64,000 nucleotides of DNA from Amorphophallus konjac (taxonomy: Eukaryota > Streptophyta > Magnoliopsida > Alismatales > Araceae), in assembly GCA_022559845.1 (NCBI GenBank), contig CM040126.1, positions 42,774,458 to 42,838,457 on the forward strand, written 5' to 3'. The translations under genes were made by a program, and so were the position numbers. The notes under the pieces are model-generated. The model ran no database searches. It was given only the letters and a program-made list of their open reading frames with translations, and was not told the origin of the DNA. This document shows positions 45,642-58,116 of the stretch, in pieces. Position 1 is the stretch's first letter. The number at the start of each line of letters is the position of its first letter.

Positions 45642-48600
45642 CTTCTCCGGCTCCGAAGGACTTTAGGCTGAGCAAAGGGAGACGGCGGCAGCAAGAAAGC
45701 TCTCCGAAGGAAACCCTTCTTCCCCAAGAAAGAAACCCTCTCCCCGGCGAGCACTCAGTCTCTATGCCTTCCCTTTCTTCTCGATCATTCTCTTCAATTC
45801 ACCTCTCTTTTTTTTGTCTCCTTTTTTTACTTGGTCGAACCAAGTGTTCATTATATACATAAGCCTAATCCGGCGTGGGAAATTGCGCGCCGGGATTGGG
45901 CTTCCATGCTTTTGGGTGCGTCGGATTTGAGGGCGCCGGATAAGGGGGCCTCCAAGCTTTTGGGTGCGCCGGGATTGAAGGCGCTGGATAAGGGGGCGCA
46001 TCGGTGAAGGGCGCGCGGTATTAGGTCCTCCCGCTTGACACGGGTTAGCCGATGAGTCTGGGGGTGGTCCCGGGAGTCACCGTGACCATTCATCTCACTG
46101 CAGTCCTTCCAAACCTTGACGGGAAGCCATGACGAAGCTCTCGAGACGACATATGACCCCTCTCGGAACCTCGTGTATCTCCGATCTGAGCACGCGGGTT
46201 TTCCGCTGACACGGCTTTTTGCACTATGATTCATGCTGCTAGCTCAGCCTGGTTTGTGTTCAAAGCTCCTCGAAGAGTGGAGCAACACCCGGGATAGTTC
46301 CGCCTTGATTGGGCGATCATTCGGCCACTAACGGGCCCAACTTGACGAGAAGCCGTACCCATGCCGGGTAATCGGGATCTTCTACCGACAGAGCCCTCGG
46401 TCCTCCATTCTGAAGGGCTAAGGGCATCCTTTCATCTCAGGAGAGTCTTTCATAAGGTGGCGGGCCACCGGGTAGACCGTTGTTGATGTAGGACGGACAC
46501 GGGGGACCGACTCTACGTGATGCGGACCTCGGACTCTAGATGAAGACGCGACCAGCAACATACGAGTAGGAACGACACTTCGGCCCGACACTAAGAGTCT
46601 CTATGGGCTATACGTCACTAACATAAATGCAAGCTCACTCGTCGTCCCAGGCGAGGGGAAATGCGCATCCACGCGGTTGAGAAACCGGCAGAGTCAAGGG
46701 TGGTCGACTCACTTCTATGCTCGGATCGAGCCACGGGACGGGTCACTCTCTCGCTCACAGCGGTGACATGGACTCACGGGCTAGAATCCTAACACTCTCA
46801 CAGTAGCATATGACCATATACTAGCTAAGCAAGCATAATGCCAAGAAGTTAAGACCGTACCTCCACGCTCTCGGCGTGGGGAAGACAACCCCGGCCAAAT
46901 CCGTACGCCCAGTTAACAAATTTTTACAGCGGTACAAAGTTTTGACCCACTCCACGCAGGGAGGTAACAGGTCACATGTGGGGCCCGGGAGTAGAGGGAA
47001 TTGGGTTGACGGGCAGCATCTTGATGTCGCTCCGACGGTGCCGAAACCCGCATTTTGGTGCTGTCCGGACGGCACGATCTGTGGGTACGTGGGGCCCACA
47101 TGCTGCTCAATCCTCCGGACCTGGCGGGGTGGCTCCCGCTGTGATGGTGACACCTATTGGCGTGCTCCCCTGGACAACGGCCGGGTTGGAACACCGGTCG
47201 GAGGCCGATCGGCTCCGATCGCCAAGTCTTGGAGTTGCTGCCCACGGATCTGCTACTTCTATTTTACGGCGCGTGATCCGGCGAGATCTGTGGTTGCGAT
47301 CAGCACCAACGTCGGATCGACGCACAAGAGGTACCGTTGGAAAGCTCTCTCGAAGTCCATTGACCCTCTGTGACTCCAGAAAATTCTTTGGGAATGTACT
47401 TTTGTTGGTCGATTTATGAACCGGATTGATCTCTGTTTCAGATCTGGCCGGACAGGAATGAACTTTCCTAAGAGTTGACGTTGACCGAGAAGTAGATCTC
47501 CGATTCAGACTTTGAGCTCTTCATGAAAGTTGTAGAGGGGAGAGAGAGGAAAACTGCAATAATTTTTATGAAGGGTTTGGTGGAGGTTTCGATTTGTTGG
47601 GGATTTTATACTGACTGGGGGTCGGATCTGGACAGTGGCAGACAGAATTGAGTTGGGATCTGGAGTGAATTTTTAGAAAATATGAAAGTGAACTTAAATT
47701 CACAAGAAAATTTTTGGATGTGGTATTAGGTGGACAGAATCTCCAATAAAAATATCAAGTCATTTGGATCACAATAAGGTGGGTTCATGAATGACCTATT
47801 AGGGTTCTGGAAATGTGGGCAGACTGCTGGCAGATCTGAAAGAAGGTGGAGAACGAAAATGGAAAAATGGAAAATAGAAACTAGAGGCTCCACCAATTTT
47901 TATAGGACGTGGTGAAGATCTATGGAACGTACCCTGAAAGTTTGGGCTCCAAAAGATCTCGTGGCGGGGAGCAAAAATTCGTGGAAGAAGGGGCTATCCT
48001 GGATGGACAGAACTCTGGCGATGATGGCGGTGGTGCGACGGTGACACGATGGCGGCGGCGGCGGCAACGACGAACTCACGAACTGATAGAAGAGGCTTCA
48101 CACCTCTGATTCACAGCCTTTCCAGCTACAGAAGGGGGGGAGATGAGAGAGATAGGGGGGCAGCCCTTGCTTGTTCCAACAAAATTCAGAATTTTCTCTT
48201 CATTAATTCTTGAAAATAGGAAATACAACCCTTTTATATAAAACCCATGGATCTTGGTTTACGTAGAGGAGATGCCAAATGCTATTTCCCCCATGTGGTC
48301 AAGCCTAATTAAAAAAGTTTAGCCTAATGAGGCCAAAAGAGGGGGGCAGCCCCCTTATTTTAAGGAGAGAAAGTGGGCTTTTCTTCCCACTTTGTCTCCC
48401 TTGGTCAACAAGAGAGGCTTGGTCCAAGTTGGGCCATAGACCAGCCAATTGGGCCTTCCAATCTAGGAAGCCCATGAGAAAGAGAGAAGCCCAATTGGGC
48501 CTTAAGTCATTTAAAGACCCATTATGAAGTCTCGTGGTCCAATATGGCCACATTTCTTAATGGACTCTAAAGGGCTTAATCCAAATGGCTTATTAAGAGC

Positions 48601-48690
48601 CTTACAAAGAGCCCAACATGAAAACCCAAATAAAAACACACATTACAAGCCCAAATACAATATAAATAAATGCTAAAAAGTGTCCAAACT
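45642..48690 (-). mobile_element. Probable 3' LTR/UTR of the chromovirus
   Basis: GC-rich sequence with GCGCCGG words (45860-46020), then 47430-48690, which reads as LTR-like on the minus strand. It has a TATA box, TTTTATATAAAA, at 48243-48232, and follows directly after the chromodomain end of pol. No gene is recognised; overlapping open frames at 46820-47420 are GC-rich shadows. A relative of 47470-47940 is the fragment at 32174-32622. The LTR ends and TSD are not established, so extent and identity are tentative. Confidence 0.4.
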
Positions 48691-48699
48691 CATGGCGGA

Positions 48700-49349
48700 G
48701 ACTCCAGACTATCTCTGAGCCAAAGAGAAGCTGATGTAGCTCGAGTGGTGCTCCGCGTACGGTACCGACGGCTCGCCGGTTCGTGCTTCTCGCTCGCTCT
48801 GGTGTCTGCACCAATTCTCCCCGGGTGGGAGAAACTCGACCCTGTCGAGTAAGGGTCTGTATCGCTCTGGTAGCACTCCAGTTGATCTGGATCTATCCGC
48901 TGCAACTCTCCACGGGTGATCCAAGTATCCTCGGTGGCGGGTCTCCCTCTCCAACGTACTAGGTTGCGCGGCTAGGATCCACTCCTGGTAACTGTGACCT
49001 GCTCATCCAGTATATGATCTATATGCTCTCACTGTCATGGAAATGTGGCTGGTGGTGGACACTCAGGTGTGGGATCACTCTTAATGGGAGGAGATGGCTC
49101 GAAAGGCTCACTAGGGTTCACCGCTGGGTTCCTATATGCAACTAGATCCGACACATTGAAAGTTGAGCTTATACCATATTCCTCGGGCAGGTCTACAACA
49201 TACGCATTGGATCCAACGCATTTCAACACTCTAAATGGACCGGCTCCGCAAGCTTACAATTTCTTTACGGTTCTAGAGGGAAACCGTTCATGTCTTACCT
49301 TGATCATGACATATTCACCCTCTTGGAACTCACGGTGGTGTCGATGGGC
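48700..49349 (-). pseudogene. pol: Chromovirus integrase C-terminus and chromodomain
   Basis: From 49349 leftwards the minus strand reads RRHREFQEGEYVMIKVRHER... (with one stop after VKKL), [20 protein letters not shown] and [12 protein letters not shown]. It then continues as a chromodomain (ILDEQVTVTRSG, one stop, LVRWRGRP, EDTWITRGELQRIDPDQLE). The chromodomain in this place is diagnostic of plant chromoviruses (Ty3/gypsy) and is known to steer integration towards marked chromatin. The gene is split at 49349 by the Copia element; its N-terminal side resumes at 60066. Confidence 0.85.
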
Positions 49350-50803
49350 TGTTGTATATATCTCAGTGCTTTTGATGATAACAAAACCAAGGACATATAT
49401 TTGTTCACACGCTTGGAACTAATACCTTACGTGAATTTCTTAAGCTATCTTGTCGGATTTCTTCATGGCCTTTTTGGCTTGAGTTTTTAACATTCCAAAT
49501 GCATTTCCCTGGAATCGAATGAACTTGAAATAACTTTTAACCATTCGTTCAATTCATGCCTCGGTCATATGGATATACTTTTCTGGGCTAAACTCTTCAT
49601 TTTTCAGGTTTTTGACAGCCCGGTCGACCTCCAGCATAACTCCGGTCGACCTTGAATAACAGAATGGAATTTTCTACAGGCTGTCTCAGTGGCGGTCGAC
49701 CGCCCCCTCAATCCCGGTCGATCGGATTTCCCAGGGACCGGACTCCTGCAGGTTTCTCAGTGGCGGTCAACCGCCAGCCCCAAGCTGCCCAACATTATTA
49801 ACTTTTTGTCACTTTGAGGAAAGCCCTCCCTCTTGGTATTGTTTAATCCCTAAGCACCCAAACCCTCCAGAAATTGTGGATTTGGTCTGGGGGAGTCCAT
49901 GGACCATTCAAAGCATATAAAACTTATACAAGAGTGTTAAGAAAACCCTAATGCTTAAGGTGGATCAAAGAGGCTATCAAAGAGGAAGAGAAGGGAGCTA
50001 GCACTTTAGACGTGAACAGTGGTCCGAGAGGAGTTCTTCATCCTTCTTCATCCATTCAAGTGAAGATCAAGCCAAGGGATCAAGCTGCATACAAAGCATT
50101 CTTCATCCACTAAGGGGGAGCAAATCAAGATTCTTCTCTTGTGTTCTAAATTCATATTTTCTCTTGAGTTTCATTTGTGGTTCTTGTAATCATTAAACTT
50201 TTCAGTGTGTGTGGATCTTCCTAGATCCGTGTGTGTGTGTTTGTGTGTTCAATCCGCTGTAGTTTTGTGTGTGTTAAGGTGTTCTTACACCTTCGCGGGA
50301 GCTCTCTTTCCCAGTGTGTGTGTGTGTGTGTCTGATCTTGTAACACTTTACAAGATAGTGTGTGGATCCTCACTGTCGGTGAGGGGTGGACGTAGGTTGC
50401 CGTTGTGGCATCCGAACCACCTTAATATCGCTTTCTCATTGTGGTTTGCTCCTTATCTCCTATCCCCCTTCTGTGCACCCTTGTGGATCTAGTTATTTTG
50501 AATATGTTAGATCTAGATTTTTTTATCCCTCTTCTCATAAATCATTCGGTATATCAAAAGTTGGATTCGGACTGACAAGGTTACTCTTGTCGGAAAGATA
50601 ATATCTTGTGTGAGTGAATCTACGGATTTGTTGACTCCGCCTAGTACCGAGGGTTATTGCAGTGTTGTTTTGATAAATTTAGTTTTTCCTGCTCTTGTTT
50701 TCCTGTGTCCTCACATAATCATAAAATTGATTTTAATTCGGCAAAGATTTTGTTATCACCCAATTCACCCCCCTCTTGGGTGCCATTTAATCTCGGGACT
50801 TCA
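49350..50803 (+). repeat. 5' LTR
   Basis: 1454 bp, TGTTGTATATATC to GGGACTTCA. Paired GTCGAC sites at 49623/49645 and 49695/49717 (second one GTCGAT), and TATA box TATAAAA at 49915-49921. GT-rich runs near 50205-50335 lie in the transcribed part. Followed by the primer site. Confidence 0.9.
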
Positions 50804-50805
50804 AT

Positions 50806-50817
50806 TGGTATCAGAGC
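50806..50817 (+). other. tRNA-iMet primer binding site
   Basis: TGGTATCAGAGC, two bases after the LTR end (CTTCA, then AT). Confidence 0.95.
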
Positions 50818-50866
50818 TAAGGCTCTGTCTTTTCAAATCTAACGATCTAGAGTAAGATCCGGTTAA

Positions 50867-52690
50867 ATGGCAAACAAGGGTATGATGCCCGAGGGCCACT
50901 CCATCAACCGTCCTCCCTTCTTTGACGGTTCAAACTACTCATACTGGAAAAATAGAATGCATGTTTTCTTGAGGGCTCAAGAGTACGAAGTTTGGAGAGT
51001 TGTGGACTAGGGTCCTTACAAACTTGGGAATGATGAAGAAAAATGGACACCCAAGGAAATTAAGAAATGCACTATTAATTTCAATGCTATGACTATTATG
51101 CAATGTGCAATACACCCTAAAGAATTCTCTCGTGTCTCCATGTTCAGCTCAGCTAAAGAAATGTGGGACAAACTACGGCTCATATATGAAGGGACATCCG
51201 AGGTCAAGGAGACCAAGGCCAACCTTCTGGTTCGAGACTATGAGCTTTTTAAGATGAAGCCTGAAGAGACAATTTCAGAGATGTTCGCAAGGCTAACTGA
51301 GATCACGAATGGTCTCAAAAGTCTTAGGAAAGATTACACAATTTCTAAGCTTGTAAGAAAAGTGCTAAGATCCCTCTCTCTGGCACACCAAAGCCACCGT
51401 TATAGAAGATTCCAAGAATATGTCCACACTTACCCTCGATGAACTCATAGGGTCACTCATGACGTATGAGATAAATGTGAAGAGGACAGCTGAGGAACAT
51501 ATCAAGAGGAAGAAAGTAATTGGATTGAGAGCTCATCAATCCGATGACCACTCTCAAGAAGAAGAGTCCAGTGACGTAAGCAACGAAGAAGAAGAATTGG
51601 CTATGATCACTCGTCAAGTAAAAAGATTTCTGACGAATAAAAGAAATTACCAAAGCAACTTCAGAAAAGGGCAAAGGAAGCCCACTCAAACCAAGGGTGA
51701 GTCGAGCAAGCCGAGTAGCATCATATGCTATGAATGCAAAAAGCTCGGGGACATGAGGGGAGAGTGCCCAGACCTGAAGAAGAAATTCAAAAAGGACAAC
51801 TTCAGAAAGCCCAAAGCAATGGTCGCTACGTGGAGCGATGAAGAGGACGAACCGTCTGAGGAGGAGATACAAGAGCTCGTGGAGAGCTTGTGTCTCATGG
51901 CTCATGAGGATGACTCAGCTGAGGTAAATTCAGACTCTGATTTTATTTCAAATGAGCAATGGGAATCCGAATATGAAAAACTATATGCCAAATACAAGAA
52001 AATCATATCTGAAAATAAAATTCTTAAAAAGAAAATTGATAAACTGTCACATGAAGATATCTTTGTCAAGTTTGAAAAATTGGAACAGGAATGGTTTGAA
52101 GCAACTGAAGAAAGAGAAAGCTTGCTGCAAACTATTTCAGATATTGAAAGAACCAAAGAAAAGATTTCATGCAAAATGGCTGAAGTTGAAAAAGTGTGTG
52201 AAAATCTAAAAAAAAAGAAGAAATTCTGAAATCCACAAATTCAGAACTCGAAAGGAGAAATGGGATTCTGGGTGAAGAAGTTGCTGAACTTCAGTCCACC
52301 TTGACTAGGTTTGTTAAAGGGAAACACAACATGGATAACTTATTGGGGGTTAAAGTCAACTTCCAAAAGGAAGGCTTGGGGTACACACCTCAAAATAAAA
52401 AATCTTTTGAACATAAGATCACCACATCCTTTGTTCATGAAAAGGACTATAATCATGCTTCATGTTCTAATTCTAAACCCCAACATGTTCAGCCTAAACC
52501 ACACAGATATCAAAGAACTTTCTCACATGCTAATTGCTTTCATTGTGGTAGATTTGGTCATGTGATTTCCAATTGCTGGTTTAGACAAAACACACCTAAA
52601 TATCATGTTCCATGGATAAAGAGAACACCAGCAAGAAGTTGGACTAACTCTTACGGACCCAAACTTGTTTGGGTACCAAAAACAATTGCA
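50867..52690 (+). pseudogene. gag: Copia gag (broken)
   Basis: Starts MANKGMMPEGHSINRPPFFD. Gag domain: NRMHVFLRAQEYEVW, SAKEMWDKLRLIYEG, ETISEMFARL. A TAG follows VVD at about 51009. A frameshift near 51385 leads into LDELIGSLMTYEINV. The first zinc knuckle is CYECKKLGDMRGEC, with Asp where the metal-binding His belongs. A second frameshift in an A-run near 52210 is followed by a coiled coil and a second, intact knuckle CFHCGRFGHVISNC near 52540. The frame ends at TGA 52691-52693. Confidence 0.85.
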
Positions 52691-52693
52691 TGA

Positions 52694-55600
52694 GAATTTT
52701 TCTTCTTGCAGATATGTCTTGAAGCCAGGGGAAGCAAATGGTACTTGGATAACGGCTGCTCAAGGCATATGACAGGGGACAAGAAAGTGTTCTCTATACT
52801 GCAAGACAAGGATGGAGGTCCAGTTGTCTTTGGAGGTCAAGACAAAGGTAAAATCATTGGGATTGACAACATTGGTAAGAACTCTGAAATTCTTATTGAA
52901 GATGTGCTTTTGGTGAAAGGTCTGAATCATAATTTGCTAAGCATAAGTCAATTGTGCGATAAGGGTTTTATAGTTATTTTTGATGAAACTCACTGCATTG
53001 TCTTGAACAAAAACACAAATGAGATCAAATTTCTTGGAAAAAGGAATAACAATGTCTATACTGTTGATATTGATAATGTTTCGTGCGATGATCTCTGCTT
53101 GGTTGCGAACAATCATGAAAATGCATGGTTATGGCACCGAAGATTAGGTCATGCTAGTTTTTGAGTAATCTCTAAGCTGTCTAGACATGACTTGGTGAAT
53201 GGACTGCCAAAATTAAAATTTGAAAGTGATAGAATCTATGAAGCTTGCACAAAAGACAAGCAAACACGAATTTCCTTCAAAAATAAAAATATTGTTTCAT
53301 CTGCTAGGCCTTTGGAACTGTTGCATCTTGATCTTTTTGGCCCTACTAGAACATCTAGCCTAGGTGGAAAATCCTATGGCTTTGTGATTGTTGATGACTT
53401 TTCCAGATTCACATGGGTATTATTTTTATCTAATAAAAGTGATGCCCTGATGGAGTTTCAAGTGTTTTGCAAAAAAATCTAAAGTGAAAAAGGTTACCTC
53501 ATCACCACCATCCAGAGTGATCACGGTGGTGAATTTGAAAATCATGAATTCAGCATTTTCTGTGAAGAGCAGGGGTACACACACAATTTTTCATCACCAA
53601 GGACGCCCCAGCAAAATGGAGTAGTGGAAAGGAAGAAAAGAACATTGATAGACATGGCTAGGACCATGCTAAGTGAGAATTCCCTACCTAAGTATTTTTG
53701 GGTTGAGGCAGTGAGTACAGCATGCTACATCATCAACAAGGCAATGGTAAGGCCCATTCTGATGAAAACTCCATATGAGCTCTACAAGGTTAAGAAACTA
53801 AACATCTCTTATCTTAAACCCTTTGGATGTCCTTGCTACATTTTGGACAATGGTAAGTCCAACTTGGGTAAGTTTGATGAAAAGAGTGACAAAGGAATCT
53901 TCCTAGGTTATGCACTCAATTCTAGAGCTTACCGTTTATTTAATAAACTGACTTTGGTTGTTGAAGAAAGTCCTTATGTCATCTTTGACGAATCTGAATC
54001 AAAACTGATAAACCAAATTTCTTCTACCTTGGATGTAGATGAAGCTCCTAAGAACTCATTGAATGTCAAAACTAAGGATGAACCATTGAAGGCAACATCA
54101 AGTAAAAATGAGGAGGATGAGGATCCTACAATTGAGACACTACAAGAACCACAAGTGCAGCATCCTGATTTGCCCAGCTCTTCCACAATACTAAAGGATC
54201 ATCTAGCTATGAACATCATAGGTAATTTGGAGGATGGGGTAAGAACAAGGTCCTCTCTAAGGCAGGTAGAAGAGGAGGATTTGTTGGCTCTACTTTCACA
54301 AGAAGAACCCAAGGACATTCATGAAGCTCTTCAAAATGAATCTTGGATTCAGGCTATGCATGAAGAGCTACACCAGTTTGAAAGAAACGAGGTGTGGACT
54401 CTCGTGCCACGTCCTCAGAACCATCTCACTATTGGAACCCGTTGGGTTTTCAGAAATAAGCTAAATGATGCGGGATTGGTTGTTAGGAATAAGGCTCGGC
54501 TTGTTGCCAAGGGGTATAGCCAGGAGATGGGTATTGATTTTGATGAGTCCTTTGCACCTGTTGCTAGACTTGAAGCAGTCCAGATCTTATTGTCCTATGC
54601 TTGCTCCTTGAACTTTAAGTTATTTCAAATGGATGTTAAATCTGCATTTCTTAACGGTTATATCAAGGAGGATGTTTTTGTAGAGCAGCCTCCAGGTTTT
54701 GAAAATTCCAAACATCAACAACATGTATACAAGCTCCAAAAGGCCCTGTACGGACTAAAGCAAGCACCAAGGGCGTGGTATGAACGGCTTACCTCATTTC
54801 TGGTTGAAAATGGCTTTAAGAGAGGTAAGGTTGATCAAACACTGTTCAAAAAGAAATCAGGTAAAGATATTTTAGTAGTTCAAGTGTATGTGGATGACAT
54901 CATTTTTGGAGCTACTAACAATGCCTTATGCGATGAATTTGCAGAAATTATGCAAGGAGAATTCGAGATGAGTTTAATGGAGGAGCTAAACTTCTTTCTT
55001 GGATTATAGGTGAAGCAAACTTCTGAGGGCATTTTCATAAGTCAAGCAAAGTACACGATGTAATTGTTAAAGAAATACGGGATGGCGGAAGCAAAACCTA
55101 TATCAACTCCCATGGCTACCACCACAAAACTAGATAAAGATGAAAATGGTAAAACAGTAGATCCTACACTGTTTCGAGGTATGATCGGATCACTACTGTA
55201 CCTTACAGCATGTTGCCCTGACATTCATTTCAGTGTATGTCTTTGTGCCCGTTTTCAGTCATGCCCCAAGGAATCTCATTTATCAGCTGTGAAACACATC
55301 TTTAGATATCTCATTGTCTCAATAGACTTTGGCTTGTGGATTCCTATCGGTGGTTCTTTTGATTTAATTGCCTATACCGATGCGAATTATGCTGGGTGCA
55401 TTGTAGATCGTAAAAGTACAAGTGGGTACTGTCAGTTTCTTGGTGGTTGCCTAGTCTCATGGGCCTCCAAGAAACAACATTCAGTAGCTCTCTCAACGGT
55501 CGAGGCTGAATATGTAGCCGCCGGAAGTTGTGGAGCCCAAGTACTTTGGATCAAAAATCAACTGCTTGATTTAGATGTTGAAATGAAAACTGTTCCAATA

Positions 55601-55843
55601 CTGTGTGATAATACTAGTGCAATTAATTTGTCAAAAAATCCTGTTCAGCACTCAAGGACCAAACATATAGATATTCGTCATCATTTTCTGAGAGATCATG
55701 TAGGAAAAGGGGTCTTTGAATTGAACTTCATTGACACACACAATCAGCTGGCTGACATTTTCACCAAACCCCTAAACCAGGATATATTTAATAAGATAAG
55801 AAGAGAACTTGGGATGTGCAAGGGTGAGAGCATACATGCATAG
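52694..55843 (+). pseudogene. pol: Copia pol (broken)
   Basis: Protease site WYLDNGCSRHMTGD: the usual Asp-Ser-Gly is Asp-Asn-Gly. Integrase: WHRRLGHAS, then IYEACTKDK (Tyr for the first Cys of the HHCC finger), [52 protein letters not shown]. RNase H: YTDANYAGC, STVEAEYVA, CDNTSAINLSK, RTKHIDIRHH, and ADIFTKPLNQDIF near the end. In-frame stops at 53162 (TGA), 53480 (TAA), 55007 (TAG) and about 55061 (TAA); the first three fit single C-to-T changes. One frame throughout, ending at 55843. Confidence 0.88.
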
Positions 55844-56269
55844 GTTTGCATCTAAGGTATAGGGTTGCATTTGTAGAAATTCATGTGCATCACGGGTAGA
55901 AAAACATGCATATTGATTTTATTTTCTTTCAATACCTTGTGTGTCTTCATTCACCTATGAATGCTTACATGTACCTACTTATATTTAGCCCTCCTTGAAA
56001 AATAATTCTGCGGACAAATATTCCTTGATTAAACACATCTGTGGACTCAGTGATGCTGGAACTAACGGTTCTACCTAGGGGAAATCAGAACTTCTTCTCA
56101 TCTCCACATCTTCGCCTCTACATACTTCACATATCTTGATGTTGGCCCCCATCAAGTAGTCGGTTGCTTATCCCCCATATACAAAAAAAAGAAAAAGTAA
56201 AAAACAAAAAAAAGAGAAACAAAAAAAGGGAAAAAGAATTTTTAAAAAATGGGGATTTTGGTCCTGGCG

Positions 56270-56345
56270 GTCGACCGCCAGGCCCGCGCCGGTCGACCGC
56301 CGGCGACAGACCGGCCCGACTTAAGGGTCAACCGACCCCTCTTAT
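56270..56345 (+). promoter_or_regulatory. Paired GTCGAC sites and TATA-like word before ORF3
   Basis: GGCGGTCGACCGCC-type sites with GTCGAC at 56270 and 56292 (22 bp apart), a degenerate GTCAAC at 56327, and CTTATATGGG at about 56340, followed by a pyrimidine-rich stretch. It lies about 320-400 bp upstream of the likely ORF3 start. The same paired sites occur in the LTR promoter. A promoter role is inference. Confidence 0.4.
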
Positions 56346-56664
56346 ATGGGTCTTTCCTCCCTCTTTCTTTCTATCTTTCACTCCCATTCACTCTCTACCA
56401 CCTTGCCCTAACCCTAGCACTCCCTATCTCCACCAACCAAGCCCCCACAACCCTCTCTTCCTCCACCCACACACGATTCGGTCATCCCGTCATCATTTCG
56501 GGACATCCTCCATACGATCGTTCGTGCGTCTGTGGAGATCCCTCTCTGCTTCCATACTGTGGAAAGGTCGTTCCAAGCCCTCGCAGCGCCCCTGTGCTCT
56601 ATCCACGTTCCTGGGGTTGAGATCGATTGTTCAAGGGTTTTCCGGTGGGTCTTTCAAGGTCGGG

Positions 56665-58116
56665 ATGCCACTCAGACGGAGTTCTCGGCGTTCTGCCCAA
56701 GGGCAAGCTAGCCGTCAACGGCCAGAGGCCCCGGCTCCTCCACCTCAGCAAGCTCCTCCTCTGCCTCGAGCACCTTTACCTCCACGTCCTATTATCGACC
56801 CTCGGTTGGTCGACTTCAACGAGCTGAATGAGCTCCTCTCGGATTTGTGCGCTCTTTTTGAGGTTCAGGAAGGTTGGATGGATTTTGTTACCCGGTACAA
56901 TAGATATTATCCTTGGTTGGTGCAGCAGTTCTACGGGTATTTAGTTGTGAGGAATGAACAGGTATATACCACGGTTGAGGGTGTGGAGCTTCATATCACT
57001 CCGGAGTTATTTCAGCATGCCCTAGGAGTATCCGCCATGGGTGCAGATAGGGCATATGATTTTGGTGAAGTTCCAGCAACATTTACTATTATGACCAATT
57101 GTGAGTATGTGCACGGTGTGAGCAATTTGATCAAGCTGAATGCCAATCATTTTCCTCCACTGCAACGGGTCCTGCACCACCTGTTTACATCATTGATTTA
57201 TCCCAAAGTGGGCGGTCGGGATGAGGTTACAGAAGTTCAGAGATTCCTGTTCTATCATGTCATGAATGGAATTCAAATTAATATGGGTCGGCTCATGACA
57301 GATCTGATTAGCACCTATCGTACCTACCTCCGATGCTCTCTTCCATATGCTTCGCAGTTGACCGGTGTCTTCATTTATGCCGGGATTAATGTGGCAAATG
57401 AGCAGTTCATATATGTTAGGCAAGATGATGTATACAACAAGTATAAAATTTTCACATATTTTGGCTACTACTTTGGTCCCGACGGCGAGCTTGTACGAGA
57501 CATTCCAGTTTATGGGGAAGATGAAATCAGTGAGGCAGAAGAAGGACCAGTACAGCAGCAAGGCGAAGGGGATATCCCCCCTCCCGTTCCAGCTGAGGAG
57601 CAGCCTCCCCCACCATCTCCTTATCACCAGGATTTTGAGATGCCTCCTCCACCTCAGTTTCACCATGGGTAATCTTCCACTCAGGGGGCCGGACAGCGCC
57701 CTTCGGTGGACTACGAGGCTCTTAACGGGTGGCTTACCGGCTTGGAGACTCGTGTGGATACCCTCGGGGATCGTCTCTCTACCCTTGGGGACACTATAGG
57801 CACTGTGTTTGACACCATATCCGGGCACATGGATACCTTCTCTACTACCTTCGACACTCTCTCTACTCAGATGGCCACTCTCACCACCCACATGACTTCC
57901 TTCCGAGAGGATTTAGCTGCGTCTGGCCAATCCTTTAGCTTCCGGCACCTCTCCCTTCTTGGCATGCGGTGCCAGGATGCGGCTCGTGATGAATCCATTG
58001 GTCATATTCTTGATCTTCTTCATACTCATGGCCACCATCTTGGCGACACTCGTCAGCACCTTGGCCTTCCACCTACACCTCCAGCTGATCAGCCACCTCC
58101 TAAAGATGCTCCATGA
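56665..58116 (+). pseudogene. Env-like third ORF of the SIRE element
   Basis: One frame from MPLRRSSRRSAQGQASRQRP (the open frame itself extends back to 56164) to 58116, with a single TAA at 57670-57672 that a CAA codon would explain. The N-terminus is basic and Pro-rich. The middle (about 56800-57480) matches the domain called putative plant transposon protein, common in ORF3 of such elements (YYPWLVQQFYGYLVVRNEQV, LFQHALGV). A Pro-rich stretch follows, and after the stop a Thr-rich heptad region (LETRVDTLGDRLSTLGDTI and onwards to about 57915), a likely coiled coil. No signal peptide or membrane segment is evident. The function of these proteins is unknown; env-like describes position only. 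Confidence 0.75.

Noticed and set aside
46820..47420. ORFs of 100-165 codons on both strands
   Set aside because: GC-rich sequence open in many frames at once, with no recognisable motif; probably LTR-derived.
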